This document shows, piece by piece, positions 1 through 6,895 of a DNA stretch of 50,802 nucleotides. Within the stretch, counting starts at the first letter, position 1; every line of letters starts with the position of its first letter. The stretch is taken from positions 1 to 50,802 of the forward strand of contig CAMOSU010000004.1 of assembly GCA_946625125.1 (NCBI GenBank), given 5' to 3'. The stretch is from an uncultured Clostridia bacterium. Its GTDB lineage: Bacteria > Bacillota > Clostridia > Oscillospirales > Oscillospiraceae. The translations under genes and the position numbers were made by a program. The notes below the pieces were generated by a model, which saw nothing but the letters and a program-made list of their open reading frames with translations, did not search any database and was not told the origin of the DNA.

Positions 1-39
1 CTTGCCGTTTCTGAAATCACCAGCGGTAATGGTTGCCAT
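1..39 (-). CDS. efp: Elongation factor P, N-terminal fragment (runs off the left edge)
   Basis: Only the first 13 codons are inside the window. They read MATITAGDFRNGK, the characteristic opening of elongation factor P, which helps ribosomes through polyproline stretches. The ATG is preceded by TTTGGAGG at a normal distance. The gene follows an M24 aminopeptidase on the same strand, the usual efp neighbourhood in Firmicutes, and has its own promoter in the 84-bp gap. The organism encodes many Pro-rich proteins in this window, which fits a need for EF-P. The body of the gene cannot be assessed. Confidence 0.9.
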   Translation of the reverse strand, partial: MATITAGDFRNGK

Positions 40-86
40 ATATGTTTCCTCCAAACTTGAATTATATACAAATTTAACCGACTACC

Positions 87-115
87 AGTATACTACATAC
101 CGTCCGATTTTGCAA
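87..115 (-). promoter_or_regulatory. Sigma-A type promoter for efp
   Basis: Read on the minus strand, TTGCAA (115-110) is followed after exactly 17 nt by TATACT (92-87). It lies between the end of the aminopeptidase gene and the efp start, so efp can be transcribed separately from the upstream genes. Confidence 0.7.
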
Positions 116-123
116 GAATTATT

Positions 124-1197
124 TTACGCCTCGATGATAATGAGCTCCTTGGGGCTGTGGGCCAGAATCTCTACCCCGTCCTCCTTGATGATCAGGCAGT
201 CCTCAATGCGGACGCCGAACTTGCCGGGCAGATAGATGCCGGGCTCGGCGGAGCTGACGCAGCCGGCGGGCATGGGCTTGTCGTTGGAGGGGTTGCAGTT
301 GGGGGACTCATGGACCAGAAGACCCAGGCAGTGACCGTAGCCGTGGCCGAAATACTCGCCGTAGCCGGCGTCGGCAATGACCTTCCGGGCAGCGCCGTCA
401 ATGGCCTGGCCGGTGACGCCCGCCTTGGTGATGCCGATGGCCGTCAACTGGGCCTTCAGAACGGTGTCATAGACCTTCTTCATCTCCTCAGTGGCATAGC
501 CCAGGGCCACGGTGCGGGTCATGTCGGAGCAGTAATCCTTGTAGACCACGCCGAAGTCCATGGTGATGAAATCGCCCTTCTGGAGCTTCCGCTCCCCGGG
601 AACGCCGTGGGGCATGGAGGAGTTGGGGCCGGAGACCACGATGGGGGCGAAGGACAGGCCCTCGGCGCCGTTCTTGTACAGGCAGTAGATGAGCTCCGCG
701 CAGAGCTCCTTCTCCGTCATGCCCTCCTTGATCCGCTGACAGACCTGGGTGAAGGCCTTGTCGGTGATGGCCTGGGCTTCCCGCATCCGCTGAAGCTCAT
801 ATTCCTCCTTGACGACACGGAAGGCGTTGATGTCCTGCTGGCAGGGTACCAGCTTGGCGTTGAGCTTGCCCTCGTAGCTGCGGAACTCCGCCACAGTCAG
901 AAAGTCCTCCTCAAAGCCCAGGGTGAAGACCTCAAAGTCCTCAATGGCCTGGTTGAGCTGCTTGATGTAGCCGTTGTCCTTGGACACCATGCGCACGTCG
1001 AAGCCCTTCAGGTTCTTCTCGGCAGTCTCGATGTACCGGGAGTCGGTGAAGTAGCGGCAGCCCTTGCGGGTGACGATGGCCACGCCCTCGTCCACGTTGA
1101 ATTCGGCGCAGTACTTCCGGGAGATGGGGCTGGTGAGAAGCAGTCCGTCATAGCTTCCCTTCTCCAGCAGGGACAGATACTTTTCCAGGTTTGTCAT
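124..1197 (-). CDS. Xaa-Pro aminopeptidase, M24B family (YqhT/PepQ-like)
   Basis: A 357-residue cytosolic metallopeptidase that removes N-terminal residues before proline. The N-terminal half is a creatinase-like domain. The C-terminal pita-bread domain shows the dinuclear metal ligands in order: Asp in TMDFG, Asp in SDMTRT, His in GHGYGHCLG, Glu in SSAEPG and Glu in GVRIED. The start at 1197 (MTNLEKYL) was chosen because AAAGGAG lies about 11 nt upstream; a longer frame to 1269 has no such site. Its ATG overlaps the stop of yqeG (ATGA), so the two are translationally coupled. The order yqeG-peptidase-efp is compatible with conserved Firmicutes synteny. Metal and substrate preference are not visible. 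Confidence 0.93.
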   Translation of the reverse strand: MTNLEKYLSLLEKGSYDGLLLTSPISRKYCAEFNVDEGVAIVTRKGCRYFTDSRYIETAEKNLKGFDVRMVSKDNGYIKQLNQAIEDFEVFTLGFEEDFLTVAEFRSYEGKLNAKLVPCQQDINAFRVVKEEYELQRMREAQAITDKAFTQVCQRIKEGMTEKELCAELIYCLYKNGAEGLSFAPIVVSGPNSSMPHGVPGERKLQKGDFITMDFGVVYKDYCSDMTRTVALGYATEEMKKVYDTVLKAQLTAIGITKAGVTGQAIDGAARKVIADAGYGEYFGHGYGHCLGLLVHESPNCNPSNDKPMPAGCVSSAEPGIYLPGKFGVRIEDCLIIKEDGVEILAHSPKELIIIEA

Positions 1198-1700
1198 GGT
1201 TTTGTGATTCTCCTTTTCCTTGCGAAATAAATAAACGGCTGTTCCGCCAGATGGCGAAGCTTGAGCCAAATGTTGTGCAGATGAATGGGCTTGACCAGCA
1301 AAGACGTGACTCCGGCGCAGTTCGCCCCCAGCACATCGGTGAAAATCTGATCCCCCGCCAGGGCAGCCTGCTCCGGGGCGGCGTCAAAGCGGGCCAGACA
1401 GCGGCGGATGCCCCGGCCTGTGGGCTTTTTGGAATGGGTGACGCAGGGCAGATTGTGGGCCTTGCAGAAGCCCGGGGCCTTGGCCTTTTTGCTGTTGGAA
1501 ACCACACAGAGGCGGACGCCTGCCCGCTTCATTTCGTCGATCCAGCGCAGCAGCTCCGGGCTGGGTACCGTAGAAGTATAGGGCAGCATGGTGTTGTCGA
1601 AGTCCAGCATCAGAAGGTCGATTCCCCGGCTGCACAGAAGCTCCGGCTTCACGTCCGTCAGGCTGGGAAAGATCAGCTTTGGCAGCAGAGAGAAGGGCAT
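1194..1700 (-). CDS. yqeG: YqeG family HAD IIIA-type phosphatase
   Basis: A 168-residue protein of the HAD superfamily, close to the usual YqeG length. Motif I is DFDNTMLPY (two Asp, the first the expected nucleophile), motif II is CVVSNSKK, the motif III Lys region is THSKKPTGRGI, and motif IV is AGDQIFTDVLGAN. YqeG members have been described as phosphatases, but the physiological substrate in this group is unclear. The start at 1700 (MPFSLLPKL) has a modest AAGGCGG site; a start at 1724 has none. It is the first gene of the unit reading into the aminopeptidase and possibly efp, with a good promoter about 50 bp upstream. Confidence 0.88.
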   Translation of the reverse strand: MPFSLLPKLIFPSLTDVKPELLCSRGIDLLMLDFDNTMLPYTSTVPSPELLRWIDEMKRAGVRLCVVSNSKKAKAPGFCKAHNLPCVTHSKKPTGRGIRRCLARFDAAPEQAALAGDQIFTDVLGANCAGVTSLLVKPIHLHNIWLKLRHLAEQPFIYFARKRRITKP

Positions 1701-1752
1701 GATTCCGGCACCGCCTTCATACAATGGAATATACAGGGAACCCCTAATGGAT

Positions 1753-1781
1753 ATTATAACACTAAATATGGGGATTGTCCA
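1753..1781 (-). promoter_or_regulatory. Promoter for yqeG-aminopeptidase unit
   Basis: On the minus strand TGGACA (1781-1776) and TATAAT (1758-1753) are separated by 17 nt. The -35 box touches the ATG of the divergent gene at 1781, so transcription of one may interfere with the other. Confidence 0.72.
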
Positions 1782-2455
1782 TGAAAACTTGTGTGTATTT
1801 TGCGGAAAACCGAAAAATCCCCGCCAGCGGCGGGCGTCCCCCTGCCCCTCCGCCGGAAACCGCGGGAAAACTGCGCCTGGGCTACGGCTTCACAGCGGCG
1901 GGACTCTGGCGGGAGCTGCCCCTGCCCGAGCCGGGGGCGGGGCTTGTGGCGGACGACCGCTTTCTCCCCAATTCCCGGGGGCTGGAGGCCGCCCGCCGGG
2001 TTCTGGAGGCCTGGGACGGACTGATCCTTCTGGATCTGGAGCGGCCTCCCCAGCCCGGGCTGGCGGGGCTGATCCGGGATCTGGAGGGAAAGCGGCTGAT
2101 CCTGCCCCCAGCCTATGGGGCGCTGCCCCACGCCGGGGTTCTGGTGGGTCCCTGGCGGGGGGACCGCCCCTTCCTCCGTTGGCTGGAGGCCTGCCGCGCC
2201 CGCTGGGGGACGCTGTTTCTGGACGCCGCCCCCCTGCGCTGCCGGGCAAGGCCCGGCAGCCCCCTTCTGCCCTGGGAGGGCGCCCTGCCGGAGGAGGGCT
2301 TTCCCTGCCCGGGGCTGGGCTGTCTCCATCGGCGGCTGGAGGACGGCTCCGTGCTCTTTTGGGACAGCCGCCGCAGCCTGATGGAACGGCTGGAGCCGAC
2401 GGGGGTTCCGGCGGTGGTGCTGGCTTCGGAATGGCAGGCCCTGCCGGAGAAGTGA
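1781..2455 (+). CDS. Protein of unknown function, 224 aa
   Basis: I do not recognise a family. The frame is open for 224 residues, starts MKTCVYFAENRK after a GGGGA element, and is very rich in Gly, Pro, Arg and Leu, with GC content well above its neighbours. No signal peptide or membrane segment is evident. The segments DGLILLDLERPP and GKRLILPPAYG, followed by HAGVLVGPW, alternate hydrophobic strands and loops as in an alpha/beta fold, and scattered Trp and Pro recall a degenerate TIM-barrel-like domain; that is only an impression. It sits between yqeG (divergent) and the folate genes but ends before the folT promoter, so it is not clearly part of either unit. No terminator with a T-run follows it. 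High-GC DNA can stay open by chance, but the codon pattern and start signal favour a real gene. Confidence 0.6.
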   Translation: MKTCVYFAENRKIPASGGRPPAPPPETAGKLRLGYGFTAAGLWRELPLPEPGAGLVADDRFLPNSRGLEAARRVLEAWDGLILLDLERPPQPGLAGLIRDLEGKRLILPPAYGALPHAGVLVGPWRGDRPFLRWLEACRARWGTLFLDAAPLRCRARPGSPLLPWEGALPEEGFPCPGLGCLHRRLEDGSVLFWDSRRSLMERLEPTGVPAVVLASEWQALPEK

Positions 2456-2483
2456 ACGCCCGGGAAAAACCGCAAAATAGGGC

Positions 2484-2512
2484 TTGCTTTTTGGTACGGA
2501 TTGGTATATGAT
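2484..2512 (+). promoter_or_regulatory. Promoter for the riboswitch-folT transcript
   Basis: TTGCTT (2484-2489) and TATGAT (2507-2512) are spaced by 17 nt. Transcription would start near 2519, a few bases before the riboswitch. Confidence 0.68.
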
Positions 2513-2524
2513 GAAGACGGTCCC

Positions 2525-2634
2525 TCGGAGAGTAGGGCGCGCGCGTCGGGTTTCCCGGTAGTGCCATTGGATGGGAGGTTGCCAATGGACGAAAAGCCGT
2601 TTCGGCTTGCGATGCGCACCCGCAGCCGCTCCGA
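2525..2634 (+). promoter_or_regulatory. Tetrahydrofolate (THF) riboswitch
   Basis: The closing helix pairs TCGGAG (2525-2530) with CTCCGA (2629-2634). The 5' strand is followed at once by the conserved GGAGAGTAG signature, and the 3' side carries GATGCG...CCCGCAGCCGCTCC, as in the type I THF aptamer. A strong internal hairpin pairs CCATTGG (2564-2570) with CCAATGG (2583-2589) around the loop ATGGGAGGTTG, the position of the loop that makes the aptamer's pseudoknot. It precedes a folate ECF transporter gene, the typical target, so folate sufficiency should shut off uptake. Confidence 0.88.
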
Positions 2635-2655
2635 AAACTTTCCGGACCCCAACCT

Positions 2656-2676
2656 CCTCCTGACTGGAGGATTTTT
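2656..2676 (+). promoter_or_regulatory. Riboswitch expression platform: RBS-sequestering hairpin with T-run
   Basis: CCTCC (2656-2660) can pair with GGAGG (2666-2670), and GGAGG is also the folT ribosome binding site 7 nt before its ATG. The helix is followed by six T. It therefore resembles both a short intrinsic terminator and a translation-blocking stem. The five-pair stem is short, which favours translational control, possibly with coupled attenuation. Confidence 0.65.
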
Positions 2677-2677
2677 T

Positions 2678-3229
2678 ATGTCTGCTGCAAGGCAAAGCAC
2701 AGCTCCCGCAAAAGCCGCTGGCCGTGATACGCGTCTGGTCATGATTATCACCCTGGCGATGCTGACTGCGATGGAGGTCGTCCTCAACCGCTTCCTGTCC
2801 ATCAAAACGCAGGAGCTGAAAATCGGCTTCAGCTTCGTCCCCGTGGTCATCGCCGCAATGCTTTACGGCCCCCTGGGGGGCGGCTGTGTTGGCGCGCTGG
2901 GGGATTTCATCGGTGCGATGCTCTTTCCCAACGGGCCCTTTTTCCCAGGCTTTACGCTGACCGCCCTGCTCACCGGTGCGGTTTTCGGTCTGTTCTTACA
3001 CAGGTCCCAGAAGCCTGTTCGGGTGGTCCTTTCCGTCGCCCTCAATCAGCTCATTTTGAGCCTGCTGTTGAACTCTCTCTGGATCTCGGTGCTGTACGGC
3101 TCCCCCTATCTGCCCCTTTTGGGAACCAGAATCATCCAATGCGCCGTTCTGATTCCGGTGCAGATCGTCTGCATCCTCGCGCTGGCTCCCGCTGTCCGCC
3201 AGATCAAAAAACACAGTCAGGTGTTCTGA
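2678..3229 (+). CDS. folT: Folate ECF transporter S component
   Basis: A 183-residue membrane protein with about six hydrophobic helices. It matches the folate-specific substrate-binding S component of energy-coupling factor transporters: the N-terminal stretch TAMEVVLNRFLSIKTQELKI, the loop FVPVVIAAMLYGPLGGG and the GAMLFPNGPFFPGFTLTA segment are typical of the family. It needs the shared EcfA/A'/T module, which is not in this window. The start at 2678 (MSAARQ) lies 7 nt after GGAGG; the frame is open further upstream but that part is the riboswitch. Expression should fall when THF is plentiful. folC follows 107 bp downstream on the same strand, making a folate uptake and retention pair. Confidence 0.92.
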   Translation: MSAARQSTAPAKAAGRDTRLVMIITLAMLTAMEVVLNRFLSIKTQELKIGFSFVPVVIAAMLYGPLGGGCVGALGDFIGAMLFPNGPFFPGFTLTALLTGAVFGLFLHRSQKPVRVVLSVALNQLILSLLLNSLWISVLYGSPYLPLLGTRIIQCAVLIPVQIVCILALAPAVRQIKKHSQVF

Positions 3230-3245
3230 CCCGGCAGGCTTTGAC

Positions 3246-3268
3246 GGGCGGCCAATGACCGCCCCTAC
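3246..3268 (+). repeat. Short palindromic element with GCCCCTAC edge, possible folT terminator
   Basis: GGGCGG (3246-3251) and CCGCCC (3259-3264) form a hairpin around CCAATGA, followed by CTAC. The edge is the reverse complement of the GTAGGGGC edge of the repeats near 16.0 kb and 47.3 kb, so it looks like a member or relic of a dispersed palindromic family. There is no immediate T-run. The remainder of the folT-folC gap shows nothing else but the folC RBS. Confidence 0.5.
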
Positions 3269-3336
3269 AGGCGGGTCTTTATGCCATGACCTATAACCTG
3301 TAACCTATATCCCATCTCCTTTAGGAGTTGAATCGA

Positions 3337-4617
3337 ATGACCTACGAAGAAGCCCTACAATACATCGCCGCCGTCAACTGGAAGGGCTCTGTGCCGGGAC
3401 TGGAACGGATCTCCGAGCTGATGGAGCGGCTGGGAAACCCCGAACGGGGGCTGAAATTCATCCACATCGTGGGAACCAACGGCAAGGGCAGCACCGCCGC
3501 CATGCTGGCCTCCGTACTGACCCGGGCCGGGTATCGCACGGGACTCTTCATCTCCCCCTGGGTGGTGGATTTCCGGGAGCGGATGCAGATGGACGGCGAG
3601 ATGATTTCCCGGGAGGCTCTGTCCCTGCAGACTGCCGCGGTCCGGCCCCACGCCGAGGCCATGGCCGACGCCCCCACGGAGTTTGAGCTCATCACTGCCA
3701 TCGCTCTGCGCTGGTTTGCCCAGGAGGGCGCCCAGATCGTGGTGCTGGAGGCCGGGATGGGAGGCGAGCTGGACGCCACCAACGTGATTCCCGCCCCAGA
3801 GGCCGCCGTCTTCACCAACATCGGCCTGGACCACACCGAGTACCTGGGAGACACTGTGGAGGCCATTGCCCGGACCAAGGCCGGAATCCTGAAGCCCGGC
3901 TGCGCCGCGGCCCTCTATCCCAATTTGCCCAGCGTCTGCGCCGTGGTGGAGGAGCGCTGCCGGGCTATGAAAATCCCCCTCTATCGGGCGGACCCCCTGG
4001 TGCTGGTGCCTCTGGGTCACGATCTGGAGGGACAGCGCTTCCGCTGGGGAGAGCTGCTGCTGGAGCTGCCCCTGCTGGGAGAACACCAGCGGAACAATCT
4101 GTCTCTGGTCCTCACGGTGCTGGAGCTGCTGCGGGATCGGGGCTGGCGTCTTCCCGACAGCGCCATTGTCCGGGGCATCCGGGAGGTCCGCTGGCCGGGG
4201 CGCTTTGAGGTTCTGGGCAGGGAGCCCCTCTTCGTTCTGGACGGCGGCCACAATCCCCAGTGCATGGACGCCCTTTGGGAAACTGCCAACAGCTATCTGG
4301 CAGGCCGGGAGCTGACGGTAATCACCGGGGTGCTGGCGGACAAGGACTATGAGGCCATGTACCGGCGCACGGCCAAGCTGGCCGGACGGTTTTTCACCCT
4401 GACCCCCGACAATCCCCGGGCTCTGGAGGCGGATCGTCTGGCCCAGCTTCTGGCCCGGTACGGCAAGCCCGCCTACCCCTGCGGCAGCCCCGCCGAGGCG
4501 GTGCGGAAAGCCTTGGAGGCCACCCCGAAGGACGGGGCTGTGCTGGCCTACGGGTCTCTGTATCTGGCCTCCTCCCTGCGCAGCGCCTATCTGGATCTGA
4601 CCCGCAGCGGACAATAA
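3337..4617 (+). CDS. folC: Bifunctional folylpolyglutamate/dihydrofolate synthase
   Basis: A 426-residue Mur-ligase-like enzyme that adds glutamate to folates so they are kept in the cell, and in many bacteria also makes dihydrofolate from dihydropteroate. The N-terminal P-loop reads HIVGTNGKGSTAAMLAS. The segments GLFISPWVVDFRERMQ, EAGMGGELDATNV and TNIGLDHTEYLGDT follow in the family order, then HQRNN and the C-terminal domain with LDGGHNPQC. In most FolC the first loop reads SPHL; here it is SPWV. The ATG at 3337 is used because TTAGGAG lies 9 nt upstream; an in-frame TTG at 3328 is too close to that site. It stands behind folT, so uptake and polyglutamylation are encoded together. Confidence 0.95.
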   Translation: MTYEEALQYIAAVNWKGSVPGLERISELMERLGNPERGLKFIHIVGTNGKGSTAAMLASVLTRAGYRTGLFISPWVVDFRERMQMDGEMISREALSLQTAAVRPHAEAMADAPTEFELITAIALRWFAQEGAQIVVLEAGMGGELDATNVIPAPEAAVFTNIGLDHTEYLGDTVEAIARTKAGILKPGCAAALYPNLPSVCAVVEERCRAMKIPLYRADPLVLVPLGHDLEGQRFRWGELLLELPLLGEHQRNNLSLVLTVLELLRDRGWRLPDSAIVRGIREVRWPGRFEVLGREPLFVLDGGHNPQCMDALWETANSYLAGRELTVITGVLADKDYEAMYRRTAKLAGRFFTLTPDNPRALEADRLAQLLARYGKPAYPCGSPAEAVRKALEATPKDGAVLAYGSLYLASSLRSAYLDLTRSGQ

Positions 4618-4622
4618 GCGTT

Positions 4623-4660
4623 CTCCCCGGCCTGGGTTCTCCCCGGCCGGGGAGCTTTTT
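4623..4660 (+). terminator. Intrinsic terminator after folC
   Basis: CTCCCCGG (4623-4630) can pair with CCGGGGAG (4647-4654), with an alternative compact hairpin within 4639-4654, followed by CTTTTT. Confidence 0.8.
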
Positions 4661-4754
4661 CGTCTCCGCCAAGCTGTTCCTTGTTGCTTTTGCTGAAAAA
4701 TTTATCGGTAAAATGTCTAAAATCACGAAATATTTTTGATTTTCATAAAATCTC

Positions 4755-4782
4755 TTTACTTTTTTCTGTGACGTGGTAGAAT
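4755..4782 (+). promoter_or_regulatory. Promoter for the Lrp/AsnC-type regulator
   Basis: TTTACT (4755-4760), a 16-nt spacer and TAGAAT (4777-4782). The ATG at 4781 lies inside the -10 box and so cannot be the start codon, which supports the start at 4811. The AT-rich 90 bp upstream could hold Lrp sites, but no clear palindrome is visible. Confidence 0.6.
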
Positions 4783-4810
4783 GAAGAAAAAGAATGGGAG
4801 GGATTGGCAG

Positions 4811-5260
4811 ATGGATGATCTGGACCGCAAGATTCTTTCCTGTCTCAAGGAAAACGCGCGGGCCAACGCCACGGAAATCGGCTCCCGGGTCAGTCTTTCC
4901 ACCTCCGCGGTGATTGAGCGAATCCGCAAGCTGGAATCCTCCGGCGCCATCCGTCAATACACCCTGGTGCTGGACCCGGAGCTGGAGGGCAGCCTGGCGG
5001 CCTTTATCCACGTCCGCCTGGACCATCCCAAATACTACGAGGACTTTGTGGCGGCCGTCAAGGCCCACAGCTCCATTCCGGAATGCTACTACATCGCCGG
5101 AGAGTTCGACTTTATCCTGAAGGTCGTCATCAACGGAGGCCTGAGCCTGGAGCGGGTGCTCAACGACGTCAAGACAATCCCCGGCGTCTCCCTGACCCGG
5201 ACCAATGTGGTGCTCTCCACCAACAAGCGGGAGGTCTGCACCCTGCCCCCGGAGGATTAA
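4811..5260 (+). CDS. Lrp/AsnC family transcriptional regulator
   Basis: A 149-residue one-domain-pair regulator. The N-terminal winged helix-turn-helix opens MDDLDRKILSCLKENARAN and carries VSLSTSAVIERIRKLESSGAI as recognition region. The C-terminal RAM (ACT-like) domain includes the ligand-loop region AGEFDFILKVV. Proteins of this family sense amino acids and often control a neighbouring metabolic operon. GGGAGG lies 9 nt before ATG 4811, and the upstream ATG at 4781 is excluded by the promoter. The transhydrogenase operon starts 65 bp downstream on the same strand without a clear terminator between, so control of pnt by this protein, or co-transcription with it, is plausible but unproven. 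Confidence 0.93.
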   Translation: MDDLDRKILSCLKENARANATEIGSRVSLSTSAVIERIRKLESSGAIRQYTLVLDPELEGSLAAFIHVRLDHPKYYEDFVAAVKAHSSIPECYYIAGEFDFILKVVINGGLSLERVLNDVKTIPGVSLTRTNVVLSTNKREVCTLPPED

Positions 5261-5325
5261 TCCGTACTCATCCCGCCCAGCGGGCTGATATAACAAACAT
5301 TTCATTATGAAAGGATCTGTATCTT

Positions 5326-6483
5326 ATGGTGATCGGTATTCCCAGAGAAATTATGCACGATGAGGGCCGCGTGTCCGCCATCCCCGAAACTGTCAAGAAG
5401 CTCGTTGCCGACGGCAACACCGTTCTGGTTGAGAAAGGCGCCGGCCTCGGCTCCTTCTTCCCCGACGCGGACTACGCTGCGGCCGGTGCTGAGCTCATCG
5501 ACGACGTTGCGGAGCTCTACAAGCGTGCCGACCTCATTCTGAAGGTCAAGGAGCCCCTCTACAACGAAGCCAAGAAGTGCCATGAGATTGATATGATGCA
5601 CAAGGGTCAGTACCTGATCACCTTCATCCATCCCGCTTCCCCCGTGAACCATGAGATGGTCAAGAAGATGGCCAAGCAGGGCGTCATCGGCCTGACTCTG
5701 GACGGCGTGCCCCGTATCTCCCGGGCTCAGAACATGGACGCTCTGACCTCCATGTCCACCTGCGCCGGCTACAAGGGCATCCTGATGGCCGCCTCCGATC
5801 TGCCCAAGTTCATGCCCCAGATCTTCTGCGCCGTGGGTATGATCAAGCCCGTCAACGCCCTGGTCATCGGCGTCGGCGTCGCCGGCCTCCAGGCTCTGGC
5901 TACCGCCAAGCGTCTGGGCGCTGTGACCTACGCCATGGACATCCGTCCCGCCGCCCTGGAGCAGGCGACCTCCCTGGGCGCCAAGCCCATTGACCCCGGC
6001 GTGCCCGCTGAGCTCGCCATGGCCCCCGGCGGCTACGCCCAGCGTCTGCCCGACGAGTGGCTGGAGAAGGAGCGTCAGCTCCTGGCCGAGAAGATCAAGG
6101 ATATGGACGTGGTGTTCTGCTCCGCTCTGATTCCCGGCAAGCTGGCCCCCGTCATTGTGACCGAGGAAATGGTCAAGTCCATGAAGCCCGGCTCCGTCAT
6201 CGTTGATATTGCCATCGACCAGGGCGGCAACTGCGAGATCACTCCCGCGGGCTCCCGCGAGGTCAAGCACGGCGTGGTTCTGGAAGGCATCAAGAACATC
6301 CCCGGCATGCTGCCCACCTCCTCCACCTGGATGTTCGCCCAGAACATCTACAATCTGACCAAGTTCCTCAGCAAGAACGGCAAGATCGAGCTGGACTTCA
6401 ACGACGAGATCGTCAAGTCCATCCTGGTCACCTGGGACGGCGAGATCGTTCACGCCGGCGCCCGGGAGGCCATGGGCCTGTAA
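5326..6483 (+). CDS. pntAA: NAD(P) transhydrogenase subunit alpha, domain I (NAD(H)-binding)
   Basis: A 385-residue soluble subunit that binds NAD(H) and exchanges hydride with NADP(H) held by PntB domain III, coupled to proton flow. The family fingerprint PRISRAQNMDALTSMSTCAGYKG separates it from alanine dehydrogenase, its closest paralogue; the nucleotide-binding glycines are in VIGVGVAGLQALATAKRLGA with an acidic residue (AMDIRP) at the end of the next strand, as expected for NAD. The length matches split, three-subunit enzymes. AAAGGA lies 10 nt before the ATG. It is followed by pntAB and pntB in the standard order, but a 13-bp perfect hairpin lies in the 94-bp gap before pntAB. Confidence 0.95.
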   Translation: MVIGIPREIMHDEGRVSAIPETVKKLVADGNTVLVEKGAGLGSFFPDADYAAAGAELIDDVAELYKRADLILKVKEPLYNEAKKCHEIDMMHKGQYLITFIHPASPVNHEMVKKMAKQGVIGLTLDGVPRISRAQNMDALTSMSTCAGYKGILMAASDLPKFMPQIFCAVGMIKPVNALVIGVGVAGLQALATAKRLGAVTYAMDIRPAALEQATSLGAKPIDPGVPAELAMAPGGYAQRLPDEWLEKERQLLAEKIKDMDVVFCSALIPGKLAPVIVTEEMVKSMKPGSVIVDIAIDQGGNCEITPAGSREVKHGVVLEGIKNIPGMLPTSSTWMFAQNIYNLTKFLSKNGKIELDFNDEIVKSILVTWDGEIVHAGAREAMGL

Positions 6484-6507
6484 GCTGACCGAAACCGAAT
6501 AGCCACT

Positions 6508-6557
6508 CAGCACCGCACAAGCCAAGGCGCTTCCGCACACCGGGTTGTGCGGTGCTG
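6508..6557 (+). promoter_or_regulatory. Intra-operon hairpin between pntAA and pntAB
   Basis: CAGCACCGCACAA (6508-6520) is the exact reverse complement of TTGTGCGGTGCTG (6545-6557), giving a 13-bp stem with a 24-nt loop. No T-run follows, so it is not a standard terminator; it may protect or process the mRNA, or set the ratio of soluble to membrane subunits. Confidence 0.7.
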
Positions 6558-6577
6558 TTCCGTCATGGGAGAATCAT

Positions 6578-6883
6578 ATGAATCCGATTATTCTTCTGGT
6601 CATTTTTGTCGTGGCCACCCTGGTCGGCTATAAGCTGATCAACAACGTGCCGAGTCTGCTGCATACGCCGCTGATGTCCGGCATGAACGCCCTGTCCGGC
6701 GTGACGGTCCTGGGCGCTCTGACGGCCACCGCGGCCTCCGTGGCCACCGGCAACAAGATCCTCGGCGTGCTGGCCATCTTTCTGGCGATGCTCAACGTGG
6801 CGGGGGGCTTCGGCGTCACCCACCGCATGCTTCGGATGTTCCACCACAAGGACGGGTCCAAGGCCCCGTCCGCGAAGCAGTAA
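6578..6883 (+). CDS. pntAB: NAD(P) transhydrogenase subunit alpha 2, membrane domain II part
   Basis: A 101-residue protein with three hydrophobic helices (about residues 3-20, 33-55 and 60-85) ending in a charged Lys-rich tail. It supplies the first transmembrane helices of domain II, which with PntB form the proton channel. MSGMNALSGVTVLGAL is the conserved first loop (LMSGTNAISGI-like in relatives). The start at 6578 (MNPIILLV) follows GGGAGA; the upstream ATG at 6545 would fall inside the hairpin. pntB begins 13 bp after the stop. Confidence 0.93.
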   Translation: MNPIILLVIFVVATLVGYKLINNVPSLLHTPLMSGMNALSGVTVLGALTATAASVATGNKILGVLAIFLAMLNVAGGFGVTHRMLRMFHHKDGSKAPSAKQ

Positions 6884-6895
6884 GGAGGCCGCCCT

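Noticed and set aside
5326-6483. Alanine dehydrogenase instead of PntAA
   Set aside because: The two families are similar, but the SRAQNMDALTS segment and the following pntAB and pntB genes identify the transhydrogenase subunit.
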